Below, in pieces: positions 24,640 to 34,193 of a stretch of 64,000 bases of DNA; position 1 is the stretch's first letter, and each line of letters starts with the position of its first letter. The stretch is from Chitinivorax sp. PXF-14 (GTDB lineage Bacteria > Pseudomonadota > Gammaproteobacteria > Burkholderiales > SCOH01). The translations under genes and the position numbers were made by a program. The DNA lies in NCBI RefSeq assembly GCF_040812015.1, contig NZ_JBFNXJ010000014.1, forward strand, positions 1 through 64,000, read 5' to 3'. The notes under the pieces are model-generated. The model worked only from the letters and a program-made list of their open reading frames with translations. It searched no databases and was not told where the DNA came from.

Positions 24640-25515
24640 ATGCGCTCACCATCCGCCGTTTCCATCGCCCTGGCCCTGCTGTCGACCTGGCTGATCTGGG
24701 GCTCGACCTACCTGGCCATCCGTTTCGGCGTCGAGGATATCCCGCCGTTCATGATGGCGTCGACACGCTTCCTGATCGCCGGCGGCCTCATGTTCGCCTG
24801 GCTCAAATGGCGCGGCGAGCCGCTGCCGAGCCGGCAGCAGGCGCGCAACGCGGCCGTCATCGGCCTGATGATGCTGGCCGGCGGCAACGGCGCCGTCACC
24901 TATGCCGAGCAGCAGATATCATCGGGGGTGGCAGCGCTCGGCGTGGCCATCGTGCCCTTGCTGACGGTGCTGGTCGCGCGCTTCTGGGGGCATCATTCGA
25001 GCCGGCTCGAGTGGCTCGGCATCCTCGTCGGTTTCGCCGGCATCGTCATGCTCAACCTCGGCGCCAGCCTCAAGGCGAGCCCAGCCGGCGCGGCACTGCT
25101 GATCTTCGCGGCGGCGATCTGGGCCGTGGCGTCGGTCTGGGGTAAATATCTCGAGCTGCCCAAGGGGCTGATGTCGAGTGCCATCCAGATGCTGGCGGCG
25201 GGTGCGGCGCTGGCGTTGCTCAGCGTAGTCTGCGGTGAGAGGCTGACGGCCATGCCTTCGTGGAAGGCCATTGGCTCGCTGGCTTACCTGACGGTGCTGG
25301 GCTCGATGATTGCCTACAGCGCGTTTTCCTTCCTGCTGCTGCATGTACGGCCAGCGCTGGCATCGAGCTATGCCTATGTGAACCCGATGGTGGCCGTGTT
25401 TCTCGGCTGGTGGCTTGGCGGCGAACACATCGGCGCGGCCGAGGTCGGTGCGATGCTGACCATCCTCACTGCCGTCGCCATCGTGGTGCTGCAACAGGTG
25501 CGTGGCAAGGGCTGA
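24640..25515 (+). CDS. EamA-family (DMT superfamily) transporter
   Basis: A 291-residue membrane protein with about ten hydrophobic helices arranged as two EamA repeats. The first begins LSTWLIWGSTYLAIRFG; the second begins near AALLIFAAAIWAVASVWGKY. It likely exports amino acids or other metabolites. ATG 24640 is preferred because it puts the first helix at the N-terminus. A perfect hairpin GGTCCGGC-TTC-GCCGGACC (24605-24623) lies 17 bases before the start, in the probable 5' leader. MarC and prmB follow on the same strand. Confidence 0.88.
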   Translation: MRSPSAVSIALALLSTWLIWGSTYLAIRFGVEDIPPFMMASTRFLIAGGLMFAWLKWRGEPLPSRQQARNAAVIGLMMLAGGNGAVTYAEQQISSGVAALGVAIVPLLTVLVARFWGHHSSRLEWLGILVGFAGIVMLNLGASLKASPAGAALLIFAAAIWAVASVWGKYLELPKGLMSSAIQMLAAGAALALLSVVCGERLTAMPSWKAIGSLAYLTVLGSMIAYSAFSFLLLHVRPALASSYAYVNPMVAVFLGWWLGGEHIGAAEVGAMLTILTAVAIVVLQQVRGKG

Positions 25516-25583
25516 GCCTGCCGGCTCACGCTCGCCGATCGCAGCGCCTACACTGAAACTTCACCCTTTTCACGGGTCTGGAT

Positions 25584-26207
25584 ATGGAATTTCTCAAGGC
25601 TTTCATCTCGTTGCTGGTGCTGATCAACCCGATCGGCGCCATCCCGCTGTTCATCAGCCTCACGCAGAACCAGTCGGCGGCGCAGCGCAAACGCACGATC
25701 CGCACGGCCTCCATCGCCGTCGCGCTGGTCATCGTCATCTCGGCCTTCACCGGCGAATGGGTGATCAAGCTGTTTGGCATCAGCATGGCGAGTTTTCGCA
25801 CCGCCGGCGGGATTCTGCTACTCTTGCTCGCCATCTCGATGCTCAACGCCCAGCTCACGCCAGCGCGCCAGACCCAGGAAGAGTCGGACGAAGCCGGCAG
25901 CAAGGAGAGTGTGGCCGTGGTGCCGCTCGCGATCCCGCTGTTGACCGGGCCTGGCTCGATCAGTACCGTCATCATCATTGCCGACAGCATCAAGCACTGG
26001 TGGCAATACAGCTACCTGGTCGCTGCCGGCCTCGTGATCGGTGCCATCACCTATGTCGCGCTCAGCCTTGCCGGGCCGATCAGCCGTATGGTGGGCCGCA
26101 CCGGGATCAATATTTCGACGCGGATCATGGGCCTGCTGCTTGCCGCCGTCGGCATCGAATTCATCACCAGCGGCCTGGCGACGCTGCTGCCAGGCCTTGC
26201 ACGATAA
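25584..26207 (+). CDS. MarC-family integral membrane protein
   Basis: A 207-residue protein with six hydrophobic helices and the MarC/UPF0056 hallmarks: LINPIGAIPLFISLT near the N-terminus and VVPLAIPLLTGPGSISTVIII in the second half. The family's function is unsettled; amino-acid or other small-molecule export has been proposed. It is followed by prmB after 10 bp and preceded by the DMT transporter after 68 bp, so the three may share a transcript. Confidence 0.9.
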   Translation: MEFLKAFISLLVLINPIGAIPLFISLTQNQSAAQRKRTIRTASIAVALVIVISAFTGEWVIKLFGISMASFRTAGGILLLLLAISMLNAQLTPARQTQEESDEAGSKESVAVVPLAIPLLTGPGSISTVIIIADSIKHWWQYSYLVAAGLVIGAITYVALSLAGPISRMVGRTGINISTRIMGLLLAAVGIEFITSGLATLLPGLAR

Positions 26208-26217
26208 AGGCCATTGC

Positions 26218-27114
26218 ATGTTTCAACACGCCACTGAACAACTTTCCACGGTACGCGATCTGCTGCGCTTTGCCGTCAGCCGCTTCTGCGAAGCCAAGCT
26301 GCACTTCGGCCACGGCAGCGCGGATGCCTACGACGAGGCAGCCTACCTGATCCTGCACACGCTGCACCTGCCGATCGACCGCCTCGAACCCTTCCTCGAC
26401 GCCCGCCTGCTGCCGGAAGAAGTCGTGCGGGTGGTCGAGGTGCTGCGCCGCCGCGTCGAGGAGCGCAAGCCCGCCGCCTACCTCACCAACGAGGCCTGGC
26501 TTGGCGACTACCGTTTTTACGTCGATGAGCGCGTGATCGTCCCGCGTTCGTTCATCGCCGAGCTGTTGCGCGATCAGCTGGTGCCGTGGGTCGAATATCC
26601 CGAGCTGATCCACACCGCGCTGGACCTGTGCACCGGCTCGGGCTGCCTGGCGATCATGATGGCAGACCTGTTCCCCGATACGCTGGTCGATGCCGTCGAC
26701 CTGTCCACCGATGCGCTCGAGGTCGCCGCACGCAACGTGACGGACTATGACCTGGAAGACCGCATCGAGCTGATCCAATCCGACCTGTTCGAGGCCGTGG
26801 CGGACCGCCGCTACGATCTGATCGTGAGCAACCCGCCTTATGTCGATGCCGAATCGGTCGCGGCCCTGCCGGCGGAATACCTGCAGGAGCCAGAACTCGC
26901 ACTCGGCTCGGGTGATGACGGCCTCGACGCCACCCGCGTCATCCTGGAACAGGCACCGACGCTGCTCAACGAACATGGCCTGCTGGTGGTCGAGATCGGC
27001 CACAACCGCGAGGTGCTCGAAGCAGCCTATCCGGAACTGCCGTTCACCTGGCTCGAAACCAGCGGTGGCGACGGTTTCGTGTTCCTGTTGCGCAAGGAAG
27101 ACTTCCCCACCTGA
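26218..27114 (+). CDS. prmB: 50S ribosomal protein L3 N(5)-glutamine methyltransferase
   Basis: A 298-residue class I methyltransferase of the HemK/PrmB group. SAM motif I appears as ALDLCTGSGCLAIMMA and the glutamine-binding NPPY motif in IVSNPPYVDAESVAALP. The N-terminal helical domain (about 1-95) has the family pattern ...AYDEAAYLILHTLHLPIDRLE. It methylates glutamine of ribosomal protein L3. Distinguished from release-factor methyltransferase PrmC by this N-terminal region. ATG 26218 is the natural start after MarC. Confidence 0.92.
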   Translation: MFQHATEQLSTVRDLLRFAVSRFCEAKLHFGHGSADAYDEAAYLILHTLHLPIDRLEPFLDARLLPEEVVRVVEVLRRRVEERKPAAYLTNEAWLGDYRFYVDERVIVPRSFIAELLRDQLVPWVEYPELIHTALDLCTGSGCLAIMMADLFPDTLVDAVDLSTDALEVAARNVTDYDLEDRIELIQSDLFEAVADRRYDLIVSNPPYVDAESVAALPAEYLQEPELALGSGDDGLDATRVILEQAPTLLNEHGLLVVEIGHNREVLEAAYPELPFTWLETSGGDGFVFLLRKEDFPT

Positions 27115-27130
27115 CCAAACGGGCCCCGGG

Positions 27131-27167
27131 AAAACACAAAGCCGGCTAACTGCCGGCTTTGTGTTTT
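27131..27167. terminator. Bidirectional intrinsic terminator between prmB and mmsB
   Basis: A perfect 16-bp inverted repeat (27131-27146 with 27152-27167) around TAACT, rich in A on the left and T on the right. It serves both convergent transcripts. Confidence 0.93.
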
Positions 27168-27181
27168 GGGGCAGAGGCCGA

Positions 27182-28069
27182 TCAGTGCTTCTGCAACAGC
27201 TTGAGGATGCTAGAGAAATCGAGCGCGCCGCCGCCCGCCTGGCTGTGCAGATGGTACAGGTTGCGCGCAGCGGCCCCCAGCGGCGTCGGCGCCTTGCCCT
27301 GCAGCCCGGCTTCCAGCGCCAGCCCCAGGTCCTTGAGCATCAGGTCGACCCCGAAGCCGCCTTCGTAGCCACGGCTCGCCGGCACATTCTCCATCACGCC
27401 GGGCCAGGGGTTGTACAGCTCGGTGCTCCAGTTGCGGCCGGAGCTCTTCTGGATGATCTCGGACAACACCCCGGGGTCGAGCCCCAGCGATACACCGAGG
27501 TTCAGCGCCTCGGCCGTGCCGATCATGTGGATCGCCAGCAGCATGTTGTTGCAGATCTTGGCCGTCTGCCCGGCGCCGTGGTCGCCCGCATGGAAGATGT
27601 TCTTGCCCATCTTCTCCAGCAGCGGGCGGGCGCGTTCGAGCGCCGCGTCAGTACCGCCGACGATGAAGGTCAGCGTGCCTGCAGCGGCACCGGCCGTGCC
27701 ACCCGACACCGGCGCGTCGATCATGTCGAAGCCCTTGGCGGCCGCGGCCTTGCTCACCTCGACCGCGGTCTGCGTCGCGATCGTCGAGCAGTCGATCAAC
27801 AGCGCGCCAGGCTTGGCGTGCGCGAGCAGCTGGCCGCGGCCAAGATAGAGGTCTTCGACATGCGGGCTGGCCGGCAGCATCGAGATCACGAAGTCGGCAT
27901 CCCTGACTGCTTCGGCCGCCGAGGCCGCAACCGCCGCCCCACCCTCGCGCGCCTTGTCGAGCGCGGCCGGCACCAGGTCAAACACGGTGAGCCGATAGCC
28001 GCCCTTGATCAGATTCAGCGCCATCGGCCCGCCCATATGGCCCAAGCCGATGAATGCAACGTGATTCAT
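27182..28069 (-). CDS. mmsB: 3-hydroxyisobutyrate dehydrogenase
   Basis: A 295-residue beta-hydroxyacid dehydrogenase. The N-terminal NAD-binding motif is FIGLGHMGGPMALNL, and APVSGGTAGAAAGTLTFIVGG holds the substrate-binding SGG. The catalytic lysine lies in GAGQTAKICNN. It oxidises 3-hydroxyisobutyrate to methylmalonate semialdehyde in valine breakdown. The start is fixed by a strong AAGGAG 7 bases upstream. It is the last gene of the leftward valine operon, 109 bp after the hydrolase gene. Confidence 0.95.
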   Translation of the reverse strand: MNHVAFIGLGHMGGPMALNLIKGGYRLTVFDLVPAALDKAREGGAAVAASAAEAVRDADFVISMLPASPHVEDLYLGRGQLLAHAKPGALLIDCSTIATQTAVEVSKAAAAKGFDMIDAPVSGGTAGAAAGTLTFIVGGTDAALERARPLLEKMGKNIFHAGDHGAGQTAKICNNMLLAIHMIGTAEALNLGVSLGLDPGVLSEIIQKSSGRNWSTELYNPWPGVMENVPASRGYEGGFGVDLMLKDLGLALEAGLQGKAPTPLGAAARNLYHLHSQAGGGALDFSSILKLLQKH

Positions 28070-28178
28070 ATTGTCTCCTTTGTTGTCTGTGCCTTGGCGC
28101 CGCCTGGAGCACCCGGGTAGAACCCAGGTAGCGCCACTCTGCGGCGGCTGGATCGTCACCTATTGCCGGCGGAGCTTG

Positions 28179-29288
28179 TCACCACGCCTTGAACGGGTGC
28201 TTATCCTGCGGCCACGGTGGCAGAAAGTGTTCCTCGACGTAGGCCGCGCTGACCTCGCCCAGCGTCGGCGGCGACCATTTCGGCGCGTTGTCCTTGTCGA
28301 TCAGCAAGGCTCGGACGCCCTCGCGCAAGTCCGGGTGCAGGCAGAACTGGATCGACAGCCCCAGCTCCATGGCAAACACCTCTTCCAGTGACATGTGCAT
28401 GGCGCGCCGATGGATTTCGAAGATCACCTTGGCCGAGCTGGGTGAGCCCTTGAGCAGCGCCTGGGTGCCGCGTTGAATCCAGGCATCATCGAGCTGGTGG
28501 TTGGCCAGCGCCGCCGCGATTTCCTCGACGCTGTCGTAATCGGTCACGGCATTGATGAAATCGAAATGCTGGCGCACCGGCGACTCCGGCAGGGGGTACT
28601 TGCCGCGATGGCCGCGTAACAGCTTGGACAGCTTGCCGTGGTTCTGGTGGTAATCGTCGGCCCAGTCGAGCTTGAGCAGATCCTCGAACAGGGCGGCCTG
28701 CTCCACATGCTCGACATAGTGGTCGGCCAGCTTCACATACAGCGCATCGGCCGCGTTGAGGCTGGCCCCGGTCAGGCCGAGGTAGAGCCCGACGCGCCCC
28801 GGCATGCGGTTCAGGAACCATGAGCCGCCGACATCGGGGTAGAGGCCGATGCTGATCTCGGGCATGGCGATGCGCGATTTCTCGGTGACCACTCGGTGCG
28901 AGGCACCCGCCATCAGCCCGAGCCCGCCGCCCATCACGATGCCATGGCCCCAGCACAGGATGGGCTTGGTGTAGGTGTGGATCAGGTAGTCGAGCCGGTA
29001 TTCGAGTTCGAAAAAGGTCTCGATATAGCTCGACGCGGCGCCCTCGTTGATCGCCTGATACAGGGCGACGATGTCACCGCCGGCGCAGAACGCCTTGTCA
29101 CCCGCCGCCTGCATGACGATGCAGGCTATCTCGGCGTGCTCCTCCCAGGCCATCAGCTGGTCGTAGATCGCCTCGGCCATCGGCAGGCTCAAGGCGTTCA
29201 GCGATTTTTCGGCGTTTAGCGTGATCACGCCGAGCTGCCGGCCGTTGCTCGTCGGCCGGGTTTCGAACAGTACGGATTCGTCGCTCAT
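28179..29288 (-). CDS. 3-hydroxyisobutyryl-CoA hydrolase (enoyl-CoA hydratase/isomerase family)
   Basis: A 369-residue crotonase-fold protein. The oxyanion loop GHGIVMGGGLGLMAGASHR and the catalytic segment MPEISIGLYPDVGGSWFLNR (Glu and Asp as in HIBCH) separate it from ordinary enoyl-CoA hydratases, as does its greater length. It hydrolyses 3-hydroxyisobutyryl-CoA to the free acid. ATG 29288 overlaps the stop of the upstream hydratase (ATGA); ATG 29300 is an alternative. It lies between the hydratase and mmsB in the valine operon. Confidence 0.92.
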   Translation of the reverse strand: MSDESVLFETRPTSNGRQLGVITLNAEKSLNALSLPMAEAIYDQLMAWEEHAEIACIVMQAAGDKAFCAGGDIVALYQAINEGAASSYIETFFELEYRLDYLIHTYTKPILCWGHGIVMGGGLGLMAGASHRVVTEKSRIAMPEISIGLYPDVGGSWFLNRMPGRVGLYLGLTGASLNAADALYVKLADHYVEHVEQAALFEDLLKLDWADDYHQNHGKLSKLLRGHRGKYPLPESPVRQHFDFINAVTDYDSVEEIAAALANHQLDDAWIQRGTQALLKGSPSSAKVIFEIHRRAMHMSLEEVFAMELGLSIQFCLHPDLREGVRALLIDKDNAPKWSPPTLGEVSAAYVEEHFLPPWPQDKHPFKAW

Positions 29289-30061
29289 CGGTTTTTCCAT
29301 TCTGGCTTGCGTTTCTGCAGGAAGGCGCTGACACCCTCCTTCTGATCCTCAGTATGGAACAGATCGGCAAAGGCCTCGCGTTCCGCCGGCAGCGCATGGA
29401 ACATCGGCTGGAAGCGCGCCTGCTGGATCAGCGCCTTGCACTTGGCCACGCTGACCGGGCTCTGGTTGGCGGCCCTGCCAGCCAGTGCCAGCGCGGCCTC
29501 GCGCGCGCCGCCCCTGGGCACGATTTCTTCGATCAGGCCGATCTGCAGTGCCTTCTCGGCGGTGACGCGCTCGCCGCACAGGATCATGCGCTTGGCCCAG
29601 CCCTCGCCAACCAGCCAGGACAGGTTCTGCGTGCCACCGGCGCAGGGCAGCAGGCCGACGGCGGCTTCCGGCAACGCCATCTGCGCCTGTTCCTCGGCGA
29701 TGCGGATATCGCAGGCCAGCGCCACTTCGAGCCCGCCGCCCATGGCATAGCCGTTGATCGCGGCGATCGACACGCCACGAAACTGCGCCAGCGTCTCGAA
29801 AGCCTCGCCAAACACGCGCGCCATATTGCGGGCATTGCCGATGTCGCCGTCGGCGAACAGGTTCAGGTCGGCACCGGCCGAGAAGAACTTCTCGCCCTGC
29901 CCTATGATCACCAGCGCATAAATGGCAGGATCGGCATTGAGCTCGCCAACGATGCGCTTGAGCGCAGTCAGGCTGTCAGCGTTCCAGGTGTTAGCGGGTG
30001 GGTTGTTGATGGTGAGCAGGGCCGTGTGGCCAAGTTTTTCGAGTGTCAGCAGGTCGGTCAT
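29285..30061 (-). CDS. Enoyl-CoA hydratase (methacrylyl-CoA hydration)
   Basis: A 258-residue crotonase-family hydratase. It has the CoA-binding segment SAGADLNLFADGD and the oxyanion-hole region AINGYAMGGGLEVALACDIRIA, followed by ALPEAAVGLLPCAGGTQNL. In this operon it should hydrate methacrylyl-CoA to 3-hydroxyisobutyryl-CoA. It is coupled to the next gene by an ATGA overlap. It could also serve other short enoyl-CoA substrates. Confidence 0.92.
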   Translation of the reverse strand: MTDLLTLEKLGHTALLTINNPPANTWNADSLTALKRIVGELNADPAIYALVIIGQGEKFFSAGADLNLFADGDIGNARNMARVFGEAFETLAQFRGVSIAAINGYAMGGGLEVALACDIRIAEEQAQMALPEAAVGLLPCAGGTQNLSWLVGEGWAKRMILCGERVTAEKALQIGLIEEIVPRGGAREAALALAGRAANQSPVSVAKCKALIQQARFQPMFHALPAEREAFADLFHTEDQKEGVSAFLQKRKPEWKNR

Positions 30062-30135
30062 GGGATGTCCTTGTATGTCGGGCCGCAGCCCGACAGCGTT
30101 ACTGAAAAAGAGACCGCTGGCGCGGCAAGCGGCGC

Positions 30136-31302
30136 CTAGCGCAGGTCGTCGAGCGCGCCGTCCTTCAAGGCCTCGCGGCCGATGATCACGCGCATGATTT
30201 CGTTGGTGCCTTCGAGTATCTGATGCACGCGGGTATCACGGACATAGCGTTCGAGCGGGTAGTCCTTGATGTAGCCATAGCCGCCGAAAATCTGCTGCGC
30301 GTCGACGCAGACCTTGAAGCCGACATCGGTGGCAAAGCGCTTGGCCATCGCGCAGTAGGCGCTCGCGTTGTGCGCCTTGGCATCGAGCCTGGACGCGGCG
30401 AGGCGGATCATCTGCCGTGCGGCGACGAGCTCGGTAACCATGTCGGCGAGCTTGAACTGCAGCGCCTGGAACTCGGCCAGTTTCCTGCCGAACTGGCTGC
30501 GCTCCTGCATATAGCGCGCGGCGGCGTCGAGCGCGGCCTGGGCGGCGCCGATCGAGCAGGTGCCGATATTGATGCGGCCGCCATCGATGCCCTTCATCGC
30601 GATCTTGAAGCCTTCGCCCTCGTCGCCAAGCCGGTTGGCTGCCGGCAGCCGCACATTGTCGAAGTTGACGATGCGGGTGGGCTGGCTGTTCCAGCCCATC
30701 TTGCTTTCCTTCTTGCCATAGCTGATGCGGGGCAGCTTCGCCGGCACGGCAAAGGCCGAGATGCCCTTTGCCCCCGGCTCGCCGGTACGTGCCATCACGA
30801 CCAGCAGATCGGTGCTGCCTGCACCGGAGATGAAGGCCTTGGCACCGTTGAGCACATAATCGTCGCCATCGCGCGCCGCGCTGGTCTTGAGGCTGGCCGC
30901 ATCCGACCCGGCCCCCGGCTCGGTCAGGCAATAGGAGGCGAGCTTCTGCCCGGTGGCCAGCGCCGGGCACCACTCAGCAACGATCTCGGGCCGGCCCCAG
31001 CTCGCCACCATCCAGGTCGCCATATTGTGGATCGTGATATAGGCTGCGGTGGAGGTGCAGCCCGCGGCCAGCTCTTCAAAGATGATGGCCGCGTCGAGCC
31101 TCGACAGGCCCAGTCCGCCGGCGCTCTCCGGGGTGTAGAGGCCGCAGAAGCCGAGCTCGCCCGCGCGGCCAATCACCTCGGTCGGGAAGATGCATGTCTC
31201 GTCCCAGTGCGCGGCATGCGGCGCCAGCTCGGCTTGGGCGAAATCGCGCGCACTGCGCTGGAAGGCAAGCTGGTCGTCGCTGAGTTCGAAATCCATCGTC
31301 AC
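30136..31302 (-). CDS. Isobutyryl-CoA dehydrogenase (acyl-CoA dehydrogenase)
   Basis: A 388-residue acyl-CoA dehydrogenase. Visible motifs are YCLTEPGAGSDAASLKTSA (flavin and substrate), QIFGGYGYIKDYPLERYVRD and HQILEGTNEIMRVIIGRE, which carries the catalytic glutamate. The setting identifies the substrate as isobutyryl-CoA from valine, giving methacrylyl-CoA. ATG 31302 overlaps the stop of the unknown upstream gene (ATGA), so the two are translationally coupled; ATG 31296 is an alternative. Confidence 0.93.
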   Translation of the reverse strand: MTMDFELSDDQLAFQRSARDFAQAELAPHAAHWDETCIFPTEVIGRAGELGFCGLYTPESAGGLGLSRLDAAIIFEELAAGCTSTAAYITIHNMATWMVASWGRPEIVAEWCPALATGQKLASYCLTEPGAGSDAASLKTSAARDGDDYVLNGAKAFISGAGSTDLLVVMARTGEPGAKGISAFAVPAKLPRISYGKKESKMGWNSQPTRIVNFDNVRLPAANRLGDEGEGFKIAMKGIDGGRINIGTCSIGAAQAALDAAARYMQERSQFGRKLAEFQALQFKLADMVTELVAARQMIRLAASRLDAKAHNASAYCAMAKRFATDVGFKVCVDAQQIFGGYGYIKDYPLERYVRDTRVHQILEGTNEIMRVIIGREALKDGALDDLR

Positions 31303-31976
31303 CTCCCGTCGTCGCGGCCATCGTCATCGGACGAAGGCAGCCCCGGGTCAAGCTCTGCCGCAAGCAAGCCGTGGCGATCCGCGTCGATCAGCTTGATGCC
31401 GCTGTCGCTGATGTTGATGATGAAGCCGGAGAACCCGATGGCCTCGCCGATCAGCTCCTCATCTTCCATGAAGTCGAGATAGGCCTGCAGCTCGGCCGCA
31501 GTGCAGCCGAGCGTTGCATCCTTGCCCGAACGCAGGAGTTTCAGGCAGAAATGATTGAGCAGCATGATGTCGCAGACCCCCGAGCGAAATTCAGGGATCA
31601 GCGCATAGGGGATGAAGCCAAGATCGCGCTGGCCATTGTCGTCCTGCGCGCCGAAGCCGAGGAAATGCAGCCGGGCAGCCAGCTCGCGCATGGCCTTGTG
31701 CTCGGGGTGCGCCAGCGTGGCCAGCAGGCGGCGCCTATCGGGCTTGTAGAGCTCGCGCGTCACCTCGCTCTGCGCGCGCTTGAACTCGATCAGAAAATTG
31801 CGCCCCTGCCAGGCGGTGAACAGCTCGCCCAGCAAGGTGTCGTAAGGCTTCTGCTGCAGCTGGCAGACCGCCTTGTTCGAGAGCTTGGCGTCGGGCTGCT
31901 TGCCGCTCAAAAAGCCGAGCGTGAACAACACGCTGCCGATATAGGCGGTCTCGAAGGGTGGGTTCAATCTGGACAT
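31299..31976 (-). CDS. Uncharacterised protein inside the valine operon
   Basis: A 225-residue soluble protein I do not recognise. It has no signal peptide or clear membrane helix. The N-terminal half is hydrophobic/basic (YIGSVLFTLGFLSG), a middle segment reads RNFLIEFKRAQSE, and the C-terminus is acidic (GLPSSDDDGRDDGR). The E-x-K pattern in LIEFKR after an earlier glutamate (GELFTAW) is reminiscent of PD-(D/E)XK folds, but this is only a shape resemblance. It sits 9 bp after the thioesterase gene and its stop overlaps the dehydrogenase start, so its expression is tied to isobutyryl-CoA oxidation. Codon use and G+C match the neighbours. Confidence 0.75.
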   Translation of the reverse strand: MSRLNPPFETAYIGSVLFTLGFLSGKQPDAKLSNKAVCQLQQKPYDTLLGELFTAWQGRNFLIEFKRAQSEVTRELYKPDRRRLLATLAHPEHKAMRELAARLHFLGFGAQDDNGQRDLGFIPYALIPEFRSGVCDIMLLNHFCLKLLRSGKDATLGCTAAELQAYLDFMEDEELIGEAIGFSGFIINISDSGIKLIDADRHGLLAAELDPGLPSSDDDGRDDGR

Positions 31977-31985
31977 CAGGTCATC

Positions 31986-32447
31986 CTAGCCCGCTTCGGC
32001 GATATCGGGCCGATCGCGCAGGCACATCAGGGTCTGCAGCCCGTAGGCGCAGGGTTTGCGTTTGCCGGCCTTCTCGGCCAGCACCTCGAATTCGCACACG
32101 GTCAGCGTGCGGCCCGGTTTCTTCACCTGGCCGATCGCAATCAGCCGTTCGCCGTCGGCCGGCGCGACCAGATTGATCTTGAACTCGACGGTCAGGATCG
32201 ACGCATCCGGCCGAAACAGCGTGAACGCCGCATAGCCGCCGGCCGAATCGGCAATCGTAGCGACGATGCCGCCGTGAAAGAAACCATGCTGTTGCGTCAG
32301 CTCGGGTTTATGCGGCAACTCGATCTCGACGCGGCCGGCCTCGACCCGAGTCATCACGGCGCCGAGCAGGTGCATGGCCTGCTGGCGACCAAAGCTGGCG
32401 CGGGTGCGGACGGCGAAATCCGCCTCGGCGGGCTCGAAAATCGCCAT
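31986..32447 (-). CDS. PaaI-like hotdog-fold thioesterase
   Basis: A 153-residue single hotdog domain. The segment QQHGFFHGGIVATIADSAGGYAA is the PaaI/acyl-CoA thioesterase signature: HGG around the active site and a downstream acidic residue on the hotdog helix. It likely hydrolyses acyl-CoA intermediates that accumulate, as a safety valve in the pathway. It lies 2 bp after mmsA and 9 bp before the unknown gene, within the valine operon. Confidence 0.88.
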   Translation of the reverse strand: MAIFEPAEADFAVRTRASFGRQQAMHLLGAVMTRVEAGRVEIELPHKPELTQQHGFFHGGIVATIADSAGGYAAFTLFRPDASILTVEFKINLVAPADGERLIAIGQVKKPGRTLTVCEFEVLAEKAGKRKPCAYGLQTLMCLRDRPDIAEAG

Positions 32448-32449
32448 GG

Positions 32450-33946
32450 TCAGTGCAGCGAAATCGTCGTGTTGACCTTGCCGGCCGTCGTCGCATCGTC
32501 GAACCAGCGCTCAGTCACCGTCTTGGTCTGCGTGTAGAACAGGATCACCTGCTTGCCATACGGCCCCAGGTCGCCAAGCTTGGAGCCGCGCGAGCCGGTG
32601 AAGCTGAACAGTGGCACCGGCACCGGGATCGGCACATTGATGCCGACCTGGCCGACATCGACATCCTGCTGGAACCTGCGCGACGCAGCGCCCGATTGTG
32701 TGAACAAGGCAGTACCGTTGCCGTTTGGATTGGTGTTGATGAACTCGATCGCCTCGTCGAGCGTATCGACGCTAACCAGCACGAGCACTGGGCCGAAGAT
32801 TTCCTGGTCGTAGACCGCCATGCCGGGCTTCACGCCGCTGAAGATCGTCGGACCGACAAAGTTGCCCTGCTCGTAGCCCGGCACCGTGACGTAACGGCCA
32901 TCGAGCTCGAGCTTGGCGCCCTGCTCCACGCCCTTCTGAATCAGCAATTCGATGCGGTCCTTCGCCGTACAGGAAATCACAGGGCCCAGGTCGAGGTTGT
33001 CCTTGCCGGCCCCCACGCGCAGTGCACTGGCCTTTTCCACCAGTTCCGGAATCCAGCTGTTCGCCTCGCCCACCAGCACCGCCACCGAGGTCGCCATGCA
33101 GCGCTGCCCGGCTGCGCCGAAGCCCGCGCCCACCAAGGCGTTCAACGCCTGGTCCTTGTTCGCATCGGGCAGCACCACGGCGTGATTCTTCGCCCCCATC
33201 ATGCACTGCGCGCGCTTGCCGCTCATCGTGGCGCGGTGGTAGACGTGCGTTCCCACCTTGGTCGAGCCAACAAAACTCACCGCCTTGATGTCAGGATGAT
33301 CGCAGATCGCATTGACGACGTCCTCGCCGCCATGCACCACGTTCAGCACGCCCGGCGGGATGCCGGCATCGAGAGCCAGCTTGACGAGTTTCATCGTCAC
33401 CATCGGGTCCTGCTCCGAGGGCTTCAGCACGAAGGTATTGCCGGTGGCGATGGCCATCGGGAACATCCACAGCGGGATCATCGCCGGAAAGTTGAACGGC
33501 GTAATGCCGGCGCACACGCCGAGCGGCTGCTGAATGGTATAGGTGTCGATGCCGTTGCCGACATTCTCGGCCAGCTCACCCAGCTGCAGCGAGCCGATGT
33601 TGGCGGCGTGCTCGACCACTTCGAGGCCGCGGAAGACATCCCCCTCGGCATCAGCCAGCGTCTTGCCCTGCTCGGCCGTGAGCGTGGCAGCCAGGTCGGC
33701 CATGTTCTCGCGGATCAATTGCTGCAGCTTGAGGAAGATGCGCGCGCGGGTGCCGATCGGCGTCTTGCGCCAGGTCTTGAACGCTTCCTTGGCGCTCGCG
33801 ACAGCGGCGTTGACCTCATCCGGTGTGGCAAACGGCACGCAGGCCAGCACCTCCTGCGTGGCGGGGTTGATGATGTCTTTCCACTTGCCGGTCTTCGATT
33901 CGACAAACTCGCCGTTGATCAGCAGCTTTACGGTGGGCGTGCTCAA
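32450..33946 (-). CDS. mmsA: CoA-acylating methylmalonate-semialdehyde dehydrogenase
   Basis: A 498-residue aldehyde dehydrogenase superfamily enzyme. [20 protein letters not shown] is the typical MmsA nucleotide-site segment, and the catalytic cysteine lies in [14 protein letters not shown]. It converts methylmalonate semialdehyde and CoA to propionyl-CoA with NAD, the final step of the valine pathway. The start is TTG at 33946, supported by AAGGAG 8 bases upstream. It is the first gene of the operon; the palindrome at 34194-34207 lies about 250 bp upstream. Confidence 0.95.
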   Translation of the reverse strand: MSTPTVKLLINGEFVESKTGKWKDIINPATQEVLACVPFATPDEVNAAVASAKEAFKTWRKTPIGTRARIFLKLQQLIRENMADLAATLTAEQGKTLADAEGDVFRGLEVVEHAANIGSLQLGELAENVGNGIDTYTIQQPLGVCAGITPFNFPAMIPLWMFPMAIATGNTFVLKPSEQDPMVTMKLVKLALDAGIPPGVLNVVHGGEDVVNAICDHPDIKAVSFVGSTKVGTHVYHRATMSGKRAQCMMGAKNHAVVLPDANKDQALNALVGAGFGAAGQRCMATSVAVLVGEANSWIPELVEKASALRVGAGKDNLDLGPVISCTAKDRIELLIQKGVEQGAKLELDGRYVTVPGYEQGNFVGPTIFSGVKPGMAVYDQEIFGPVLVLVSVDTLDEAIEFINTNPNGNGTALFTQSGAASRRFQQDVDVGQVGINVPIPVPVPLFSFTGSRGSKLGDLGPYGKQVILFYTQTKTVTERWFDDATTAGKVNTTISLH

Positions 33947-34193
33947 TTCCTGGTCTCCTTAGATTTGCGTGTCGTCCGCTCTTGCGGCGGCTGTGATGAC
34001 GATGAGTGTGATTATTCCGCGACTGGCGCCAGCTCGCGTTGACACCAACTGCCAACCCGGCTGACCAGGGCGCAATGCGCACCAGTACGGCGCAGGCATG
34101 GTCCGCGACTGCATTCCTTTTCATTATTGGACGGCGGAAACCAATCGGGGCGGATTTTGCTTGGACCACGCCGGCACGGCTCTGTGCCAAATA

